A stretch of 64,000 bases of DNA. Source: Dolomedes plantarius. Its lineage: Eukaryota; Arthropoda; Arachnida; Araneae; Dolomedidae. The notes beneath the pieces were generated by a model. The model was not told the origin of the DNA. It did not search any database and saw only the letters and a list, made by a program, of their open reading frames with translations. Position 1 is the stretch's first letter; each line of letters opens with the position of its first letter. Positions 50,428 through 61,915 of this stretch are shown here, in pieces. A program made the position numbers and the translations under genes. The stretch spans positions 169,234,742 to 169,298,741 of the forward strand of contig OU015496.1 of the NCBI GenBank assembly GCA_907164885.2, read 5' to 3'.

Positions 50428-50700
50428 TTATTGGTTGGATAGGGAGTCTCCTTCCAATAAAACATCAGGTGCTTCCACAGGAATTCTTTCTCTTTTCTGT
50501 CTCTTAACACCACCGATCCCTGTTGTAGACTCAGATTTAGGGAGTTTCCCTGCAAACCTATCAAAAGAAATTTGCTTCGGCCTACGTTTCAAATCCTTTC
50601 TGAAGTGAGACTTAGTTTGATTATTAAACAAGTCCAATTTTTGGCTTGCTGGAGCTTTGTCAGGACGATACTTTTGAACAAAACATTGTAATTCAACCTA
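50428..50700 (-). pseudogene. probable pogo/Tigger transposase C-terminal remnant
   Basis: An open minus-strand stretch reads LQCFVQKYRPDKAPASQKLD, then FNNQTKSHFRKDLKRRPKQI and, near the end, PVEAPDVLLEGDSLSNQ. The charged, acidic-ended character and position inside a TA-flanked pogo-like element suggest a Tigger C-terminus. No catalytic motif is present, and the family call rests partly on context. Confidence 0.5.
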
Positions 50701-50776
50701 TTTTGTCCTTTCTTTTCCTCCCGAGGGATAGAGTTCGGGGGACCCGTCTTGTCTCATACATGTATTAGCATGTTTG

Positions 50777-51190
50777 ACGAGTACTGAGCAAATGTCGAGT
50801 ACAGAAAAAAAATTTTCGCGTTGAAATGTGACGAGAACCGAGCTAACGTCGAGTACAGAAGCAATTTTTTCCCGTCTAAATACGAAGAGTACCGAGAAAA
50901 CGTCGAGTACTGAAGCAATTTTTTTCGTGTCGAAATGCAACAATTACCGAGCAAATGTCGAGTACAGAAGCAATTTTTTCCCGTCTAAATGCGATGAGTA
51001 CCGAGCAAACATCGAGTACTGAAGCAATTTTTTCGCGTCGAATTCCGACGAGTACCGAGAAAACGTCGAGAACAGAAGCAATTTTTTCTTGTCCAAATGC
51101 GACGAGTACCGAGCAAACGTCGAGTACTGAAGCAATTTTTTTCGCATCGAAATGCGACGAGTACCGAAGCAGACGAGTACTGAGGTATGA
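50777..51190. repeat. ~54-bp tandem array, about seven to eight units
   Basis: Units carry GACGAGTACCGAG, then (A/G)CAAACGTCGAGTAC, GAAGCAATTTTTT and TCGAAATGC. Starts are near 50777, 50831, 50886, 50941, 50994, 51048, 51102 and 51157. Each unit includes the GACGAGTACC motif of the element's terminal repeat. Confidence 0.88.
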
Positions 51191-51195
51191 CTGTA

Positions 51196-51678
51196 CTTAC
51201 ATCATTCTAGTCAAAAGGAAATCATTTACGATGACATTATTATGTATAAAAATTTTATTTCATCATTACAGTCATTCATCCCTAAGAAATTGAACACAAG
51301 TCTATTGAACCGTAAAATTCCGAATTTCAGCTATCCATATTGTCGTTATACTGTCGTAGCAAATTTGTTGTTATTGTTGTTGTTGTTGTTGTTCTGCGTG
51401 CTAACAGATAAATAAAATCTTAGAATTTTGATTAGAAAGACAACATTTGGTTGGGGAACAAATTTTCATAACGCCATCTGTTGGCCAGAACGGGAAACAA
51501 AGTTTTCACAAATTCAGATATCTGTGCTTTTTATTGAAAATTAATATATTAACTAATTATTAGTATTTATAAATGTTAAGGGGTATTAAAAGAATGAAGT
51601 CCATGTATTTTTCAGCATGTTTTTGGGAGTTTCACAAATTTAACTTATCAATATATTCCTTACGTGCTTTCTAGCTTA
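51196..51678. other. nothing except a (TTG)n run
   Basis: A (TTG)n microsatellite lies at about 51366-51395. The rest is AT-rich. Confidence 0.5.
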
Positions 51679-51834
51679 TCGATGGTCGAATGGCTAGGGC
51701 CCTGGCAATCGGTTCTACAGTCTATGGGTTCGAGTCCCACTGTTGGTAAGGATGTTTGGAATCGGCTTTAAACTGAAAGTTCTGGGTTAATTTACTGTGT
51801 AGCAAAAGTTCTGTAGAATTCCCAACGAACCTTC
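51679..51834 (+). mobile_element. tRNA-derived SINE (family 2)
   Basis: A box (GATGGTCGAATGGCTAGGGC), B box (GGGTTCGAGTCCCAC) and body GGCTTTAAACTGAAAGTTC-GGG. Same family as 30087-30289 in the opposite orientation. No clear target duplication was seen. Confidence 0.82.
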
Positions 51835-52794
51835 TCAATGAATTCTAGCTTTACGCAGTTTTCATTAATTGTTTTAGTAAAAAAAAATGTAAAATTTAAA
51901 TGGCTGAAAATATGTTTTGGAAAAAATAAATGTAGGAATCTATACATGATGAATCAAAACAATTCAATACATCAAAATAGGCCTAATTTTCTCTATGTTT
52001 TGCCTCAAATAAAATCGATTTTCCAAAAACGAATCTCTATTTAACAAAACTATCAATTGAATATTTTCCACAGAATCCTGAAAGGACTTCACATCGTACA
52101 TTCTGAAAAGAAAATCTCTATATCGAGTTAAAGATTACAGGTCACAAAAACATTGAACTTTTAAAAATCGCTTTTAAGAGGCGTGTTGCGTGTCTACGTG
52201 GTTATGGTTTGTTCACTGAAATTTTCACATTTTAAAGGGAAAACACTTCCCTTTAAAAGCCCTTTAAGAGGAGATGCATTTACATTTTACAGCTGAGAAA
52301 TGTGTAAGTAAAAAGAACATGCAAATGATTACAATCTACTATGCAAGAAATTTCAGATATCGTCTTTTTCACAGTAAATTTCGGTTTCCATGACATGATT
52401 AGATTTTAAACAGGTTTCTCTTCTTGTTGTTGCTGTTTCTAGCCTTTTTATGAAATATATATGTATCGTACTTAATGATATAAAGGTTTATCTTACATCA
52501 TTATTTAATTATTTTATATTAATTATTAATTAAGTAATAATTAATAGTTATTATTATTATTATCATTATTTATTATTATTATTTAATTATATTTTATATT
52601 ATTATTTATTTCGCAATTTTAGTCAGAAACTAAATTTCACATATGAAAAGTGTATCAGCAAAAACTATTGATGGTTCACTCTATTGTAAGTAGCAATTCT
52701 TTGTATTCTGTTTTGCTATCAAATCTGAAGTAAATTTCTATTTTATGATATATGATTTTATTAAGTTATTTTTAAGTGAAATAATAAGGCTTCC
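51835..52794. other. nothing recognised; (ATT)n stretch
   Basis: AT-rich with ATT/TAT repeats at about 52500-52605. No gene signals. Confidence 0.45.
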
Positions 52795-53357
52795 TTAAGG
52801 CTGCTATGTACTAAGAAAAAAAATCGTATTTCCCTTTTCCTCTTCTTGCAGACTCTTGTGGTGGGAGGAATCCAGTTGACAGTTCGAGAATTCCACCCCC
52901 CTTAGGATTGACATTTTGAGGGATTGTAAAGGTTCTCTATAGGGGGGGGGGGTTAAGCGTTGCCCACAAATTTTTTATTTGAAATATATTTTTGTCAACT
53001 ATTTACAGGTACATAAATGCTGATAATCAAATAAAATTGGTATTGTCAGATAGCCTGAACTTTTCTGCAAAGCGCTACAGGATTCATTTTATAAATTTCG
53101 TCCACCGAAGGAATTTATGAGCGCTTAAAACACCCTATACCAGATTTTTTCCCCCGAATAATTTAAATTTTAAAATATTAATTTCATTTTGTAAAAAACG
53201 AAAAATGTACACAAATGTAAAATTTATTTCTCTATGACGGAGTACAATTTTTCTTAAAAAATCTTTGAATCCAAGTCGGCAATCCGTGGACAAATTTTCT
53301 CTATAGGTTAACATTGAGGTGAGAGAATCCAATGGGGTTAGTACATAGCAGCCTTAA
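52795..53357 (-). mobile_element. TTAA MITE family 2, copy 4 (long form)
   Basis: A 555-bp element between TTAA 52795-52798 and 53354-53357. It is the inverted partner of copy 1 over its full length (exactly the same size), including the polyC/polyG inner segment and the GGCTGCTATGTACTAA ends. Confidence 0.88.
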
Positions 53358-55387
53358 AAAGAAAATCAACTGAATTTATTTGTAAATCACTTCTCGGGAC
53401 CTGTACAAACAAAATCCATCGCTTTCACCCAATACAAACAAAGACGCAGCGTTTTGAAAATTTTATTTGAAATTCACAGACAGGTAACAAAATAGAGCAT
53501 CATTTACGCAGACAAGAGAGACACATTAGGAAAATAACATTCAGAGCATCTGATGTTAATAAATACGATGAGCAAATGAATTAAGCAATAAATTAGATGA
53601 CACACAATACGATCACTTGATAATAAATAATAAATAAATAAATTCATCTTTTGCTATAAGAATTGCGCTTTCCGTATCAAAAGTCTAAATCCATATAATA
53701 TAGCAATGATAAAGATTCCTGAAGTCCACAGGAGTAACAAGGAAATAAATATCAACAAATTTATGGTTAACTTCTCTGTAGTAATATTTAATGTGAGTTG
53801 AAATCAGTGCAGTCAGACCATTGTAGGAGGAGGTGACTGATTAATAAGTGCATTTACCTTCTGAAGAATTAAAAAAAGTCTAGTTTTCCCAAATTAAATC
53901 TTTATCTATGCAATAAAATAACGGCATTCATTTTACGGAGGATTCCGTTAGCAGAAAGCAGGGGATATCATAAAATATTAAGATGTAAGCAAAAAAGAAA
54001 TTTCCTTCCTTAATAAAGATTTTTTTTTTAAAAATTGTTAGAGATCTTAAAAGAAAAAATGCGTTATAAAATTCATTGGCAATAAACACCATGAAGAAAA
54101 ACACAAAAAATAAAATTATATAACATACATAACCTGAAGTAGAAAGTAAAAAGTAAACGAATATAAAACACCATCCTTTTTTAAAATCGTAAAAATTGAT
54201 AGAAAACTATAAAAAAATTCTATATACCTTAGAAAAGCTAAATATAAAAAGTTATAAGAAATTTTTAGAACCTTCATAAAACTGATGGCTTAAAAATATA
54301 GTATGGAATAATTTAAAAGATTGCACATGACTTTTTTTCCCGAAATATCATTTTTGTCATTTAAATAGCAAAATACAAAGTGTAACATGTTTTAAAATCA
54401 TAAAATGTCCTTTCATACTATAAATTTGTCACAGAAAGATTCAAATGCATATTTGGAATGGCTTTACATGAAACAGCGTTCCATTTACAATTAATCTTTT
54501 TATCATGCCACTAGTTTTTAAAAAAACAATATTCTTTGAAAAGGCTTCAGTTCTTTCTATCTATCAACAACCTGCTTCAAACATCCAACAGAGAGCAGTT
54601 AAGACAGATAAACAATTGAAGATAATGCCAAAAAGCTGAAAATTTGATCAAAAAGCTGGAATGCAGAATCGAGAATTTTAATCTTTGAAGCTTTGGCGAT
54701 TTTCTTTCTTTTTAAAGTCAACTACTTATATTTCTTCATAAATATGAAGCCCTTTCTTCTAAAAGTCTCTCAGATTTCCATTCCTGACATGTCTACATAC
54801 TGGGGCAAAATTTTTGATCAACATAGAAAAGAATATATTGTTCAACAATTACTATAGTCACTTTCTTTGTAGATTGAGATGGTCGCATACTACTCATGCT
54901 GATATAACGTCTTTTACAAAAGATACTCATATGTTATAGATTTTGCCAATTATCTTTAAGTTGAGAAAAACAACATTAAGAAATCGACATTAAAGTATAA
55001 CATCTTTTCAAATATTGCACATGTATATAGATAACTGGTTATTTTGATGGTTTCACTAAATGGAATCTGACGTTCTTTTGCAGTGTAAATAGGTGAGTAA
55101 TTTGAAGCCAGGAGCTACAGTCAATGTCCAGCTTAGTTATCTCCCTCAAAACTAACTCATATAAGTAGCCCTATACGATCCATGAAAAGCAAGTTTATCT
55201 CTCATATCAGTGGCGTTTCAAACACGAGAAGACGACAGTTTCAAACAATGTCTTAAAGTTCAGTCTGAAATATTTGATCGTTGTGTAATGGCGATTACTA
55301 GCCTATTTCGACAGCTTATTTGTTCTTGAGAATCGTCGAGTAGGGAAAGCTGTTTGACAGTCCTCTGCGGCAATTTGGCTAGTTCCT
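53358..55387 (-). other. downstream region of protease B, possible 3' UTR
   Basis: Repeat-poor sequence below the stop codon of protease B. Minus-strand AATAAA signals occur near 53366 and 53462. No nearer canonical signal was seen between them and the stop, so the 3' UTR could be close to 1.9 kb or use a variant signal. Confidence 0.3.
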
Positions 55388-55849
<462 letters not shown>

Positions 55850-56205
55850 ACAATTCTTTGAAATATCAAAAAGGGAAGAAAGAAAGATACACAGATAAGA
55901 AAGATACACAGAGGATTATGTGTACTTTCGAAGTTGTTCTTTCAAAATTACGAGCTAATCTTTGAAGGATCAGAGAGTGCAGCAATGATTAAGCGTACTT
56001 TTAAAATTAAGAGCAAGTTATTGGGTACGGCAATAATCATGAATTACCGTATATTTCGGCCATAAGACGCACTTTTTTACATAAAAAATAGACTTACAAT
56101 TAGGGCGCTTCTTATGGTCCGAAGGTAACATTAAAATAAAATGAATATTTTATTATACATATCATTTATATTATATATATATATATTATTTATTATATAT
56201 ATATA

Positions 56206-56784
56206 CCGGGTGGACAAAAAGTTCGTAGAAACTTTAAAAATTCATAAAAACCGGAAAAATAACCAAAATAAAAAAATGTTTGCAGGGTTAGCATCTCTAG
56301 GTCACGGGATTTTTTTTAAGACAGGAAAAAAAAATAACTCAAACAACAGCCGAAAGGTGGTGCTGACGTACACAAGTCAAAAAAGGATACGCTAATAACG
56401 AAAAGAATGCTTCTAAATCGTTTATTACAGCAGTAGGTGTTCCACATGACCCCCACCACAGGGGGATAATACACTGCAGGCGAGTCACAAATCCAGCAAC
56501 GGCAGAGTGCAGCAGGTCCGAATATTTACATGACACCTCTCGGCGGATCGCATCTTTCAGTTCCAACAGATAGGAAGGACCAGATAGATACACCCTGGAT
56601 GATACACCCGTTGACTTGTGTACGTCAGCGTCACCTGTCGGCTATTTTTTGAGTTTTTTATCCTGTCTTTAAAAAAATCCCGTGACCTAGCGATGCTAAC
56701 CCTGGAATCGTTTTTTTTTATATTTTTGTTATTTTTCCGGTTTTTATGAATTTTTAAAAATTCTATGGACTTTTTGCCCACCAG

Positions 56785-56785
<1 letters not shown>
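56206..56785 (-). mobile_element. foldback DDD-transposon derivative
   Basis: The ends CCGGGTGGACAAAAAGT and, reversed, CCTGGTGGGCAAAAAGT continue into inverted arms of about 180-190 bp that include TAGGTCACGGGATTTTTTT and GCTGACGTACACAAGTCA. The short unpaired middle encodes, on the minus strand, transposase C-terminal sequence such as LKDAIRREVS, HSAVAGFVTRLQCIIP. This family resembles the one at 41829-42619. Confidence 0.8.

Positions 56786-56838
<53 letters not shown>
56786..56838. repeat. (TA)n(TG)n microsatellite
   Basis: Dinucleotide run adjoining the nested foldback element. Confidence 0.95.
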
Positions 56839-57753
56839 AAGTAATATTATCTTTATTAAGTAACAAATTTAAACTATCTTTATATACCAAACAAAACACA
56901 AAGTACAAAATACTTTTTTCAAAAAATCCTCCCATGAATTTGAGGTGTGTCTTATCGTAAAAACGGTAAGACACGGTAAGTGCACATTCAAAGATATTTT
57001 TTTCAAACTAGTGAGCAAGCTTTTTTTGTATCAGGGGTACAGCAATTATTAGAAAACTTAAAATGTAAAGCAAGCCTTTGATGCCTCAAATGGTATAATA
57101 ATAATTATGAGTACTTTTAAAGTTGTTGTTTAAATACTGTGCTTTGTCTAAACACTGTGTCTTTGATAGGTAGAACTGTGCAGCAGTGATTATGTGCTTT
57201 TTCAAAGTTATTCTTTCAAAACTGTATGCAAACTTTTGAAGGATCAGAAACCGCATCAATTGTTACGTCTGCTTTATTAATGAAACGCAATCCTTTAAAA
57301 GATAAAATAGAGAATTATGCGTACTTACAAAATTGTTTTTTAAAGTCATTTTTAAAGTACAACGTTTAAAATTGTACTTTAAAATTTGTCCACAAGCCTT
57401 GAAAGATTAAATGATACAACATGGATTATGAGTACTTTTAAAGTTGCAGATTAAAAGTTTAGCTTAAGACTTTGAAGAATCAAAGGGTACAGCAATCCTT
57501 AAGAATACTTTTAAATTTATTCTTTAAGAATTGACCGCTATCGTTCAAAAATTAAAAAGTACAACAACGGTCAGTGAACTTCCAAATTTGTACTTTCAAA
57601 ATTTAGCGCCATCATTTGATAGATCAAAATGTGCAGAAATGAATATGTCTATTCTCAAATTTAATCTCTGAAAATTGTGCGCAATCATTTTTGAACGGTG
57701 AAGAAATATTACAATGATTACATGTGATTTCAAAGTTGAAGAGAATACGTTAC

Positions 57754-57908
57754 CTCGCAAGAATCTTTTCCTCCATCAGCATATCCGGCGCATATGAAAA
57801 TATCAGGTATATCTTCCACGAAACCAGCCTCTCGGTACATGCTCTCGCATGCTTTGTTAGTGATAACGGGCAAGGCAACCTCTTGGATCACATCCGGAAG
57901 CGGTCCAT
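57754..57908 (-). CDS. CLIP-type serine protease B, third visible catalytic exon
   Basis: Acceptor TAATGCTTCAG at 57909, donor TTGCGAG/GTAACG at 57753. It enters in phase 1 and exits in phase 0 (155 nt). It encodes DGPLPDVIQEVALPVITNKA, CESMYREAGF, EDIPDIFICAGY and ADGGKDSCE. The two Cys in NKACESM and FICAGY match the conserved disulphide of this region. KDSC holds the specificity Asp and the Cys beside the active serine. Coding sequence matches the family length. The donor is immediately followed by the intronic tandem repeat. Confidence 0.95.
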
Positions 57909-58477
57909 CTGAAGCATTAAAGATTAGTAAATTTATATGCAAATCAAAATCTTCAAAAAACGTGAGAAAAATTGTGCATCAAAAGTAGTGCATAATCAGA
58001 GAGCAGTTTTTTAGAGTGCAGTGACCAGCCTTTTCGCTCTTTGTGATGCTGACGTCCGGTAACGGAAAATATTTTCCGTTGCGGTTCTGGAAATATTTTC
58101 CCATAGGCAAAGATTATTGTAAATGTAATTTTTTTACCTTTCAGGATTCATGAAGAGAATATGCTTTAAAATTTTTTCTATGAAAAAAAGCGAAAAAATA
58201 TCACACAAACAAGGTAACTAGTTCAGCATATATTTAAAAAAAAATTAACACGCTGCAGGCAGAGCAGTAAATAGTCCTGGCAGAAATACATCTAAAAATT
58301 TATTCTACCAGTTTAAGGAACTTATTTGTCAGTGGCTACCAAAGAAATATATAATACATAATGGTTAAAGGCAATCTTCCAATCATTTATAATAGTATGA
58401 CAAGTCTAACATTTTTCATTAAACAATTTTTTTAAATGAAGTGTCTTGCAAAATATTTTGCAGTATATTATCCTTAC
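57909..58477. other. intron sequence, nothing recognised
   Basis: Plain AT-rich intron. Confidence 0.5.
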
Positions 58478-58492
58478 TATGCTACAATTATA

Positions 58493-58715
58493 ACCCTACG
58501 ATTGCGCAAGGTCGACTCAGCCTTTCATCCCTTGAGTGGGTAGACAAAATGAGGACCAGGCATGCTTAGAAACTAACTCTGGGGGTCCCGCGGCAGGCTG
58601 ACCACCTGCCCGAGACATATACTGTATGGCATCCTAAGCCCACGGTCAAGAAAGCGGAGATGGGCACCACAGGCCTTGGTCCACAATGGACTGTTGCGCC
58701 ATTGGGTAGCTAGTT
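58493..58715 (+). mobile_element. 5'-truncated SINE family 1
   Basis: Contains only the body (CATCCCTTGAGTGGGTAGAC onward) and 3' tail; the tRNA head with A and B boxes is missing. It is flanked by a perfect 15-bp duplication TATGCTACAATTATA (58478-58492, 58716-58730). This shows true 5'-truncated retroposition rather than later deletion. Confidence 0.9.
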
Positions 58716-58730
58716 TATGCTACAATTATA

Positions 58731-59220
58731 TAGCATTATCGCTCTAACACCAAAAAAACTATTTAACACAAACTGATTTTACACACCATCAAAGCTTAAG
58801 AGTAATTTTTTTTTTCTGAATGTTTCTTTAAGGTGGTACATCAGTTGAATTCGCTGATTCCCAAGTTAAGTGATAAAGAATTTTCCTCTCAGTATTTCAC
58901 AAATCCCAGATTGATAAATGCAGATTTCTGAATTCTGTTTCTGCATTTGAAAATAGATCTTTAACTGTCATTTTTCAAAAATCTTTTCAGTTAATTTATT
59001 TCAAATAACAATTTTAATTTTCTACCCATAGATAAAAGTAATTTAACGCCCAATAAAGAATTAACTGAAAAATTTAAAGTTTTAATAATTACGTCCTTTT
59101 TATCTAACCATCTACATCCATACTGAATTTAAAAAACTCCATAAATTAAGCATTGAAGATATGCGATGCCAATGGCAAAGCACCTTCATTTCGACAACCG
59201 TTCCGATTTCTTCAGCTTAC
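58731..59220. other. intron sequence, nothing recognised
   Basis: AT-rich intron of protease B. Confidence 0.5.
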
Positions 59221-59489
59221 CTTCAAACAGCCTACCCCAGCCAGCAACCGTTGCATGCTTGCCAACGTAGGAATTATTTCCAGTGGGAACGCAAGCGGGT
59301 ATAATGTTCTTCTGGAATGTTACAGGCTCGTAGAACCGGAGGAGAGCCAAGTCGTATTCGAACGTCCTTCTGTCGAACTGGGGATGGGAGGCAACGATCT
59401 GAACCCTTCTCTCGACAAATGGCAATGGTTCGTTCTCGTGGCTGATGTCATATTCGCCGAGACGGAGAAGGATATCAGTCAGTGGTACG
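59221..59489 (-). CDS. CLIP-type serine protease B, catalytic Asp exon
   Basis: Acceptor TTTTTTCCACAG at 59490, donor TTTGAAG/GTAAGC at 59220. It enters in phase 2 and exits in phase 1 (269 nt, 89 full codons). The translation starts VPLTDILLRLGEYDISHENE and contains QIVASHPQFDRRTFEYDLAL, with the catalytic Asp in YDLALLRF. Next comes NIIPACVPTGN, whose Cys normally pairs with the Cys before the activation site. HATVAGWGRLFEG closes the exon with the conserved AGWG motif. Everything matches a functional S1 protease. Confidence 0.96.
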
Positions 59490-60483
59490 CTGTGGAAAAA
59501 AGAAAAAGTAATAAATAAAAGTTGGACAAACTAGAAAAATTGTGTCTCTCGCATTACCTTGCTACGTTTACATGAAGCAACTCGGGACAGAACGACTTTC
59601 AACAAGGGTCATCGAACAAATTTTACACTATGGCATAAGAACGCTAGGTCTTTAAAATGTGGCTCGTCTTGGCGCCCTTACTTCAGACCCAAAGGACGCG
59701 TAATGGGTACGATGGATCAAAGACCGATGCATCAGAGAGGCGACCAAAGGAAAGTAAAGTCTGCACTGTCCTTAAGTGAAATTGCGGCGAACTTAATGAG
59801 GAGAACCGTAGGGAATGCGAGAGTTAAGGTACGGTTTGCTTGGAGCCACTATAGCGATGATATCAAAGCGATAATCCCGGGCCGATATCGACTCTAGCGA
59901 TGATCGCTCGAAGCAAAACGAAACAATACAAAACAATACTAAGCAGTACTCAGCGATGATCTCTGTGCTACTATCTCTCTGCGATTGTCACAATAGTCGA
60001 TCAAAGAAAAATGTAGTACCTTTAAAAGAGAAAATCGTGTATTCGAGTTAGAAGCAGCAACTAACATTGAAACAACACCGACCGAAGCAGGCAGAATTTG
60101 ATAGATTATAATTGCAATCTGGGCCACATATCCCGCAGCTTCAATCAGATTATGAGCTGCGCCCCAACGAGCCGAAACCTTCACGATGCAGCTGTTCAAA
60201 CGCATGTAGAAAACACAAACTTAATTTAATCAGAAAATGCAAATTTTGCTTATTTGTATGAAATAATGGGTCGAAATTCAGCCATTTGGGAAAATGATAC
60301 GAAATATTTTATCTTAGTAATATGTTGACCAGGTAGTCTTCATTCCAATAATTATAGCAATGAGGAAAATTTAAATGTAAAAGTGATAGGATGGATGAAT
60401 GATAGACGAATGTAGAGTGAAAAGATAATTGTTTGCCTGAGTAAAAAACAAAATCTGTACAGCAGAAAAATCCGTTTAACTAA
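59490..60483. other. intron sequence with a GC-richer unclassified block
   Basis: The part at about 59640-59960 is richer in CpG (for example GGCGCCCTTACTTCAGACC) and may be repeat debris. The 112-codon plus frame there has no recognised motif. Confidence 0.35.
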
Positions 60484-60493
60484 CACACACATG

Positions 60494-60530
<37 letters not shown>
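60484..60530. repeat. (CA)n(TA)n microsatellite
   Basis: Dinucleotide run in the first intron visible for protease B. Confidence 0.95.
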
Positions 60531-61219
60531 TAATTTTTGGTAAAATACGGCATAATAGAATATGATTATCCTTCAAGTTATTATGTAAACTGTATTATCT
60601 AATAATTGTATGGTATGTATCTCATTATATTACATCTATAAATACCATTTCTGTCTCAAGAGGACGTTGCCTTCTAATCTATTCTTATCTTGGCTTACAT
60701 GTTAGATCATCCTTAAAAAAAGGGAAACATGTTTATTTTTCTTTCACATGGGAAAAAAGGTCGACAATCTGACAAAGAATGGAAGAGAAAAGAAAATATT
60801 TCAGAATTGTACTGAGTTTGTATTTCAAAGGGTTTTCATCTATAATTCACATATCTGTCATGAGGTGGCGCTACATTCCGAAAACAAAAAAATAATAGTT
60901 GTTTGGGCGAAATAATATAGACTGAAGCACAGAATTAGTCCTATCAAGATAAATCGTGGATATGCATATTTCACCAAATATATTTTGTAGTATGTCTAGT
61001 TAATATAAAAGTTGAGTTCTCGGGGTCTTAAATTATATAAATTAAGTCGATTGTTCCTCTTATTTAAGAAATGTTATGAAGTTGAAGCTTTTACGATCGA
61101 ATAGTTAATTACGGAAAGCAGGGATGTTATGAGAGAAAAATTCCCTTGAGAAACGAAAACCGACAATGTCACTTACAATGAGAAGAAAAAAATCTAATAA
61201 AGTCAAATGATATGCGTCT
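60531..61219. other. intron sequence, nothing recognised
   Basis: Plain AT-rich intron of protease B. Confidence 0.45.
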
Positions 61220-61560
61220 TTAGTCACCACAACATTTTTCTAAGCACAGGCCATGGTTACAGTGGTTGTTTATTGCCAGGATCTCCGGAAACATGCATCG
61301 AGCGAAGAACACGAACATCCTCAAATAACAAAAACACCCCTCGCGACACCGGCTTGACCTAAAGACCGCGGGTGCTTCCGAGAGAGATGCGGTTATCATC
61401 TGGCGATTACGCGCACGGGACTTGCATATAAACCGCAGGAACAGGCGCGCGAGATGATTGCCGTTGTCTTGTCTTGACAACATAACAAGGCACCGGGCAA
61501 CTGCGCAGCACACGTGACCCTCTGTCGTCTTCCTCGTATTCGAGGTCGAACATGAACAGG
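61220..61560. promoter_or_regulatory. CpG-rich intronic block with a TATA-like motif
   Basis: A compact GC- and CpG-rich island in otherwise AT-rich intron contains GCATATAAACC (TATAAA at 61427-61432, plus strand) between GCGCACGGG and CAGGCGCGCG. It could be a regulatory region, an alternative promoter or repeat debris. No downstream exon was identified. Confidence 0.3.
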
Positions 61561-61815
61561 AAAGAAAAAAATTGCTGTTGCGTTTCGTATAAATTTATAT
61601 TTCATCTCATATTTTGCGCAGCTTACCGGTCGAATCCATTACATTAGTGAAACACCTGATAGGGCAGTTATTTCAGTGATAGAATCGATGGAATCTAAGG
61701 CATTCCTATGATAGTAGGAGAAGGTTTCTTTCCTATCCTTTTCAAGCTAGTTCAATTTAGACTTTTTATTTGCATTTTTATTTTGTTATAATACCCTGTT
61801 TACGTGCGTTTATAC

Positions 61816-61858
61816 ATACACACACACACACACACACAGACACACACACACACACAGG

Positions 61859-61899
<41 letters not shown>

Positions 61900-61915
61900 G
61901 CATGCGTGTGTGTGT
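61816..61915. repeat. (CA)n(TA)n(TG)n microsatellite
   Basis: A long CA tract with GACA interruptions, then TA and TG. Confidence 0.95.

Larger units (their letters stand above)
50126..51193 (-). mobile_element. pogo/Tigger-like non-autonomous element
   Basis: The ends CAATAGTACCTCGGCGC and, reversed, CAGTCATACCTCAGTACTC are flanked by TA (50124-50125, 51194-51195). The 1068-bp body holds a minus-strand coding remnant and, at one end, a tandem array built from terminus-like sequence. Confidence 0.72.
56044..56969. mobile_element. DNA transposon, non-autonomous, hosting a nested element
   Basis: The left end TTACCGTATATTTCGGCCAT, with ATAAGACGCAC inside, faces the reverse of the right end (TTACCGTTTTTACGATAAGA, ACACACC). 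Its middle is occupied by the foldback element 56206-56785 and a TA/TG run. The superfamily is uncertain; terminal sequences of this style occur in widespread animal DNA transposons. Confidence 0.55.
55850..57725. repeat. intronic degenerate ~74-bp tandem repeat, split by transposons
   Basis: The unit is roughly TTTGAAGGATCAGAG, GTACAGCAATGATTATG, GTACTTTTAAAGTTGTTC, TTTCAAAATT. Anchor copies of GTACTTT-AAAGTT recur near 55921, 55995, 57111, 57191, 57319, 57430, 57503, 57574, 57648 and 57723, mostly 72-80 bp apart. The array is cut by an element at 56044-56969. Confidence 0.72.

Noticed and set aside
50777..51190. CRISPR-like array
   Set aside because: The units are continuous tandem repeats without unique spacers, in a eukaryotic transposon.
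51679..51750. A tRNA gene
   Set aside because: Same reasoning as above: it is the head of a family-2 SINE that shares its body with 30087-30289.
59559..59897. A 112-codon plus-strand gene inside the protease intron
   Set aside because: It lies in a GC-richer block but shows no motif or homology that I can name.
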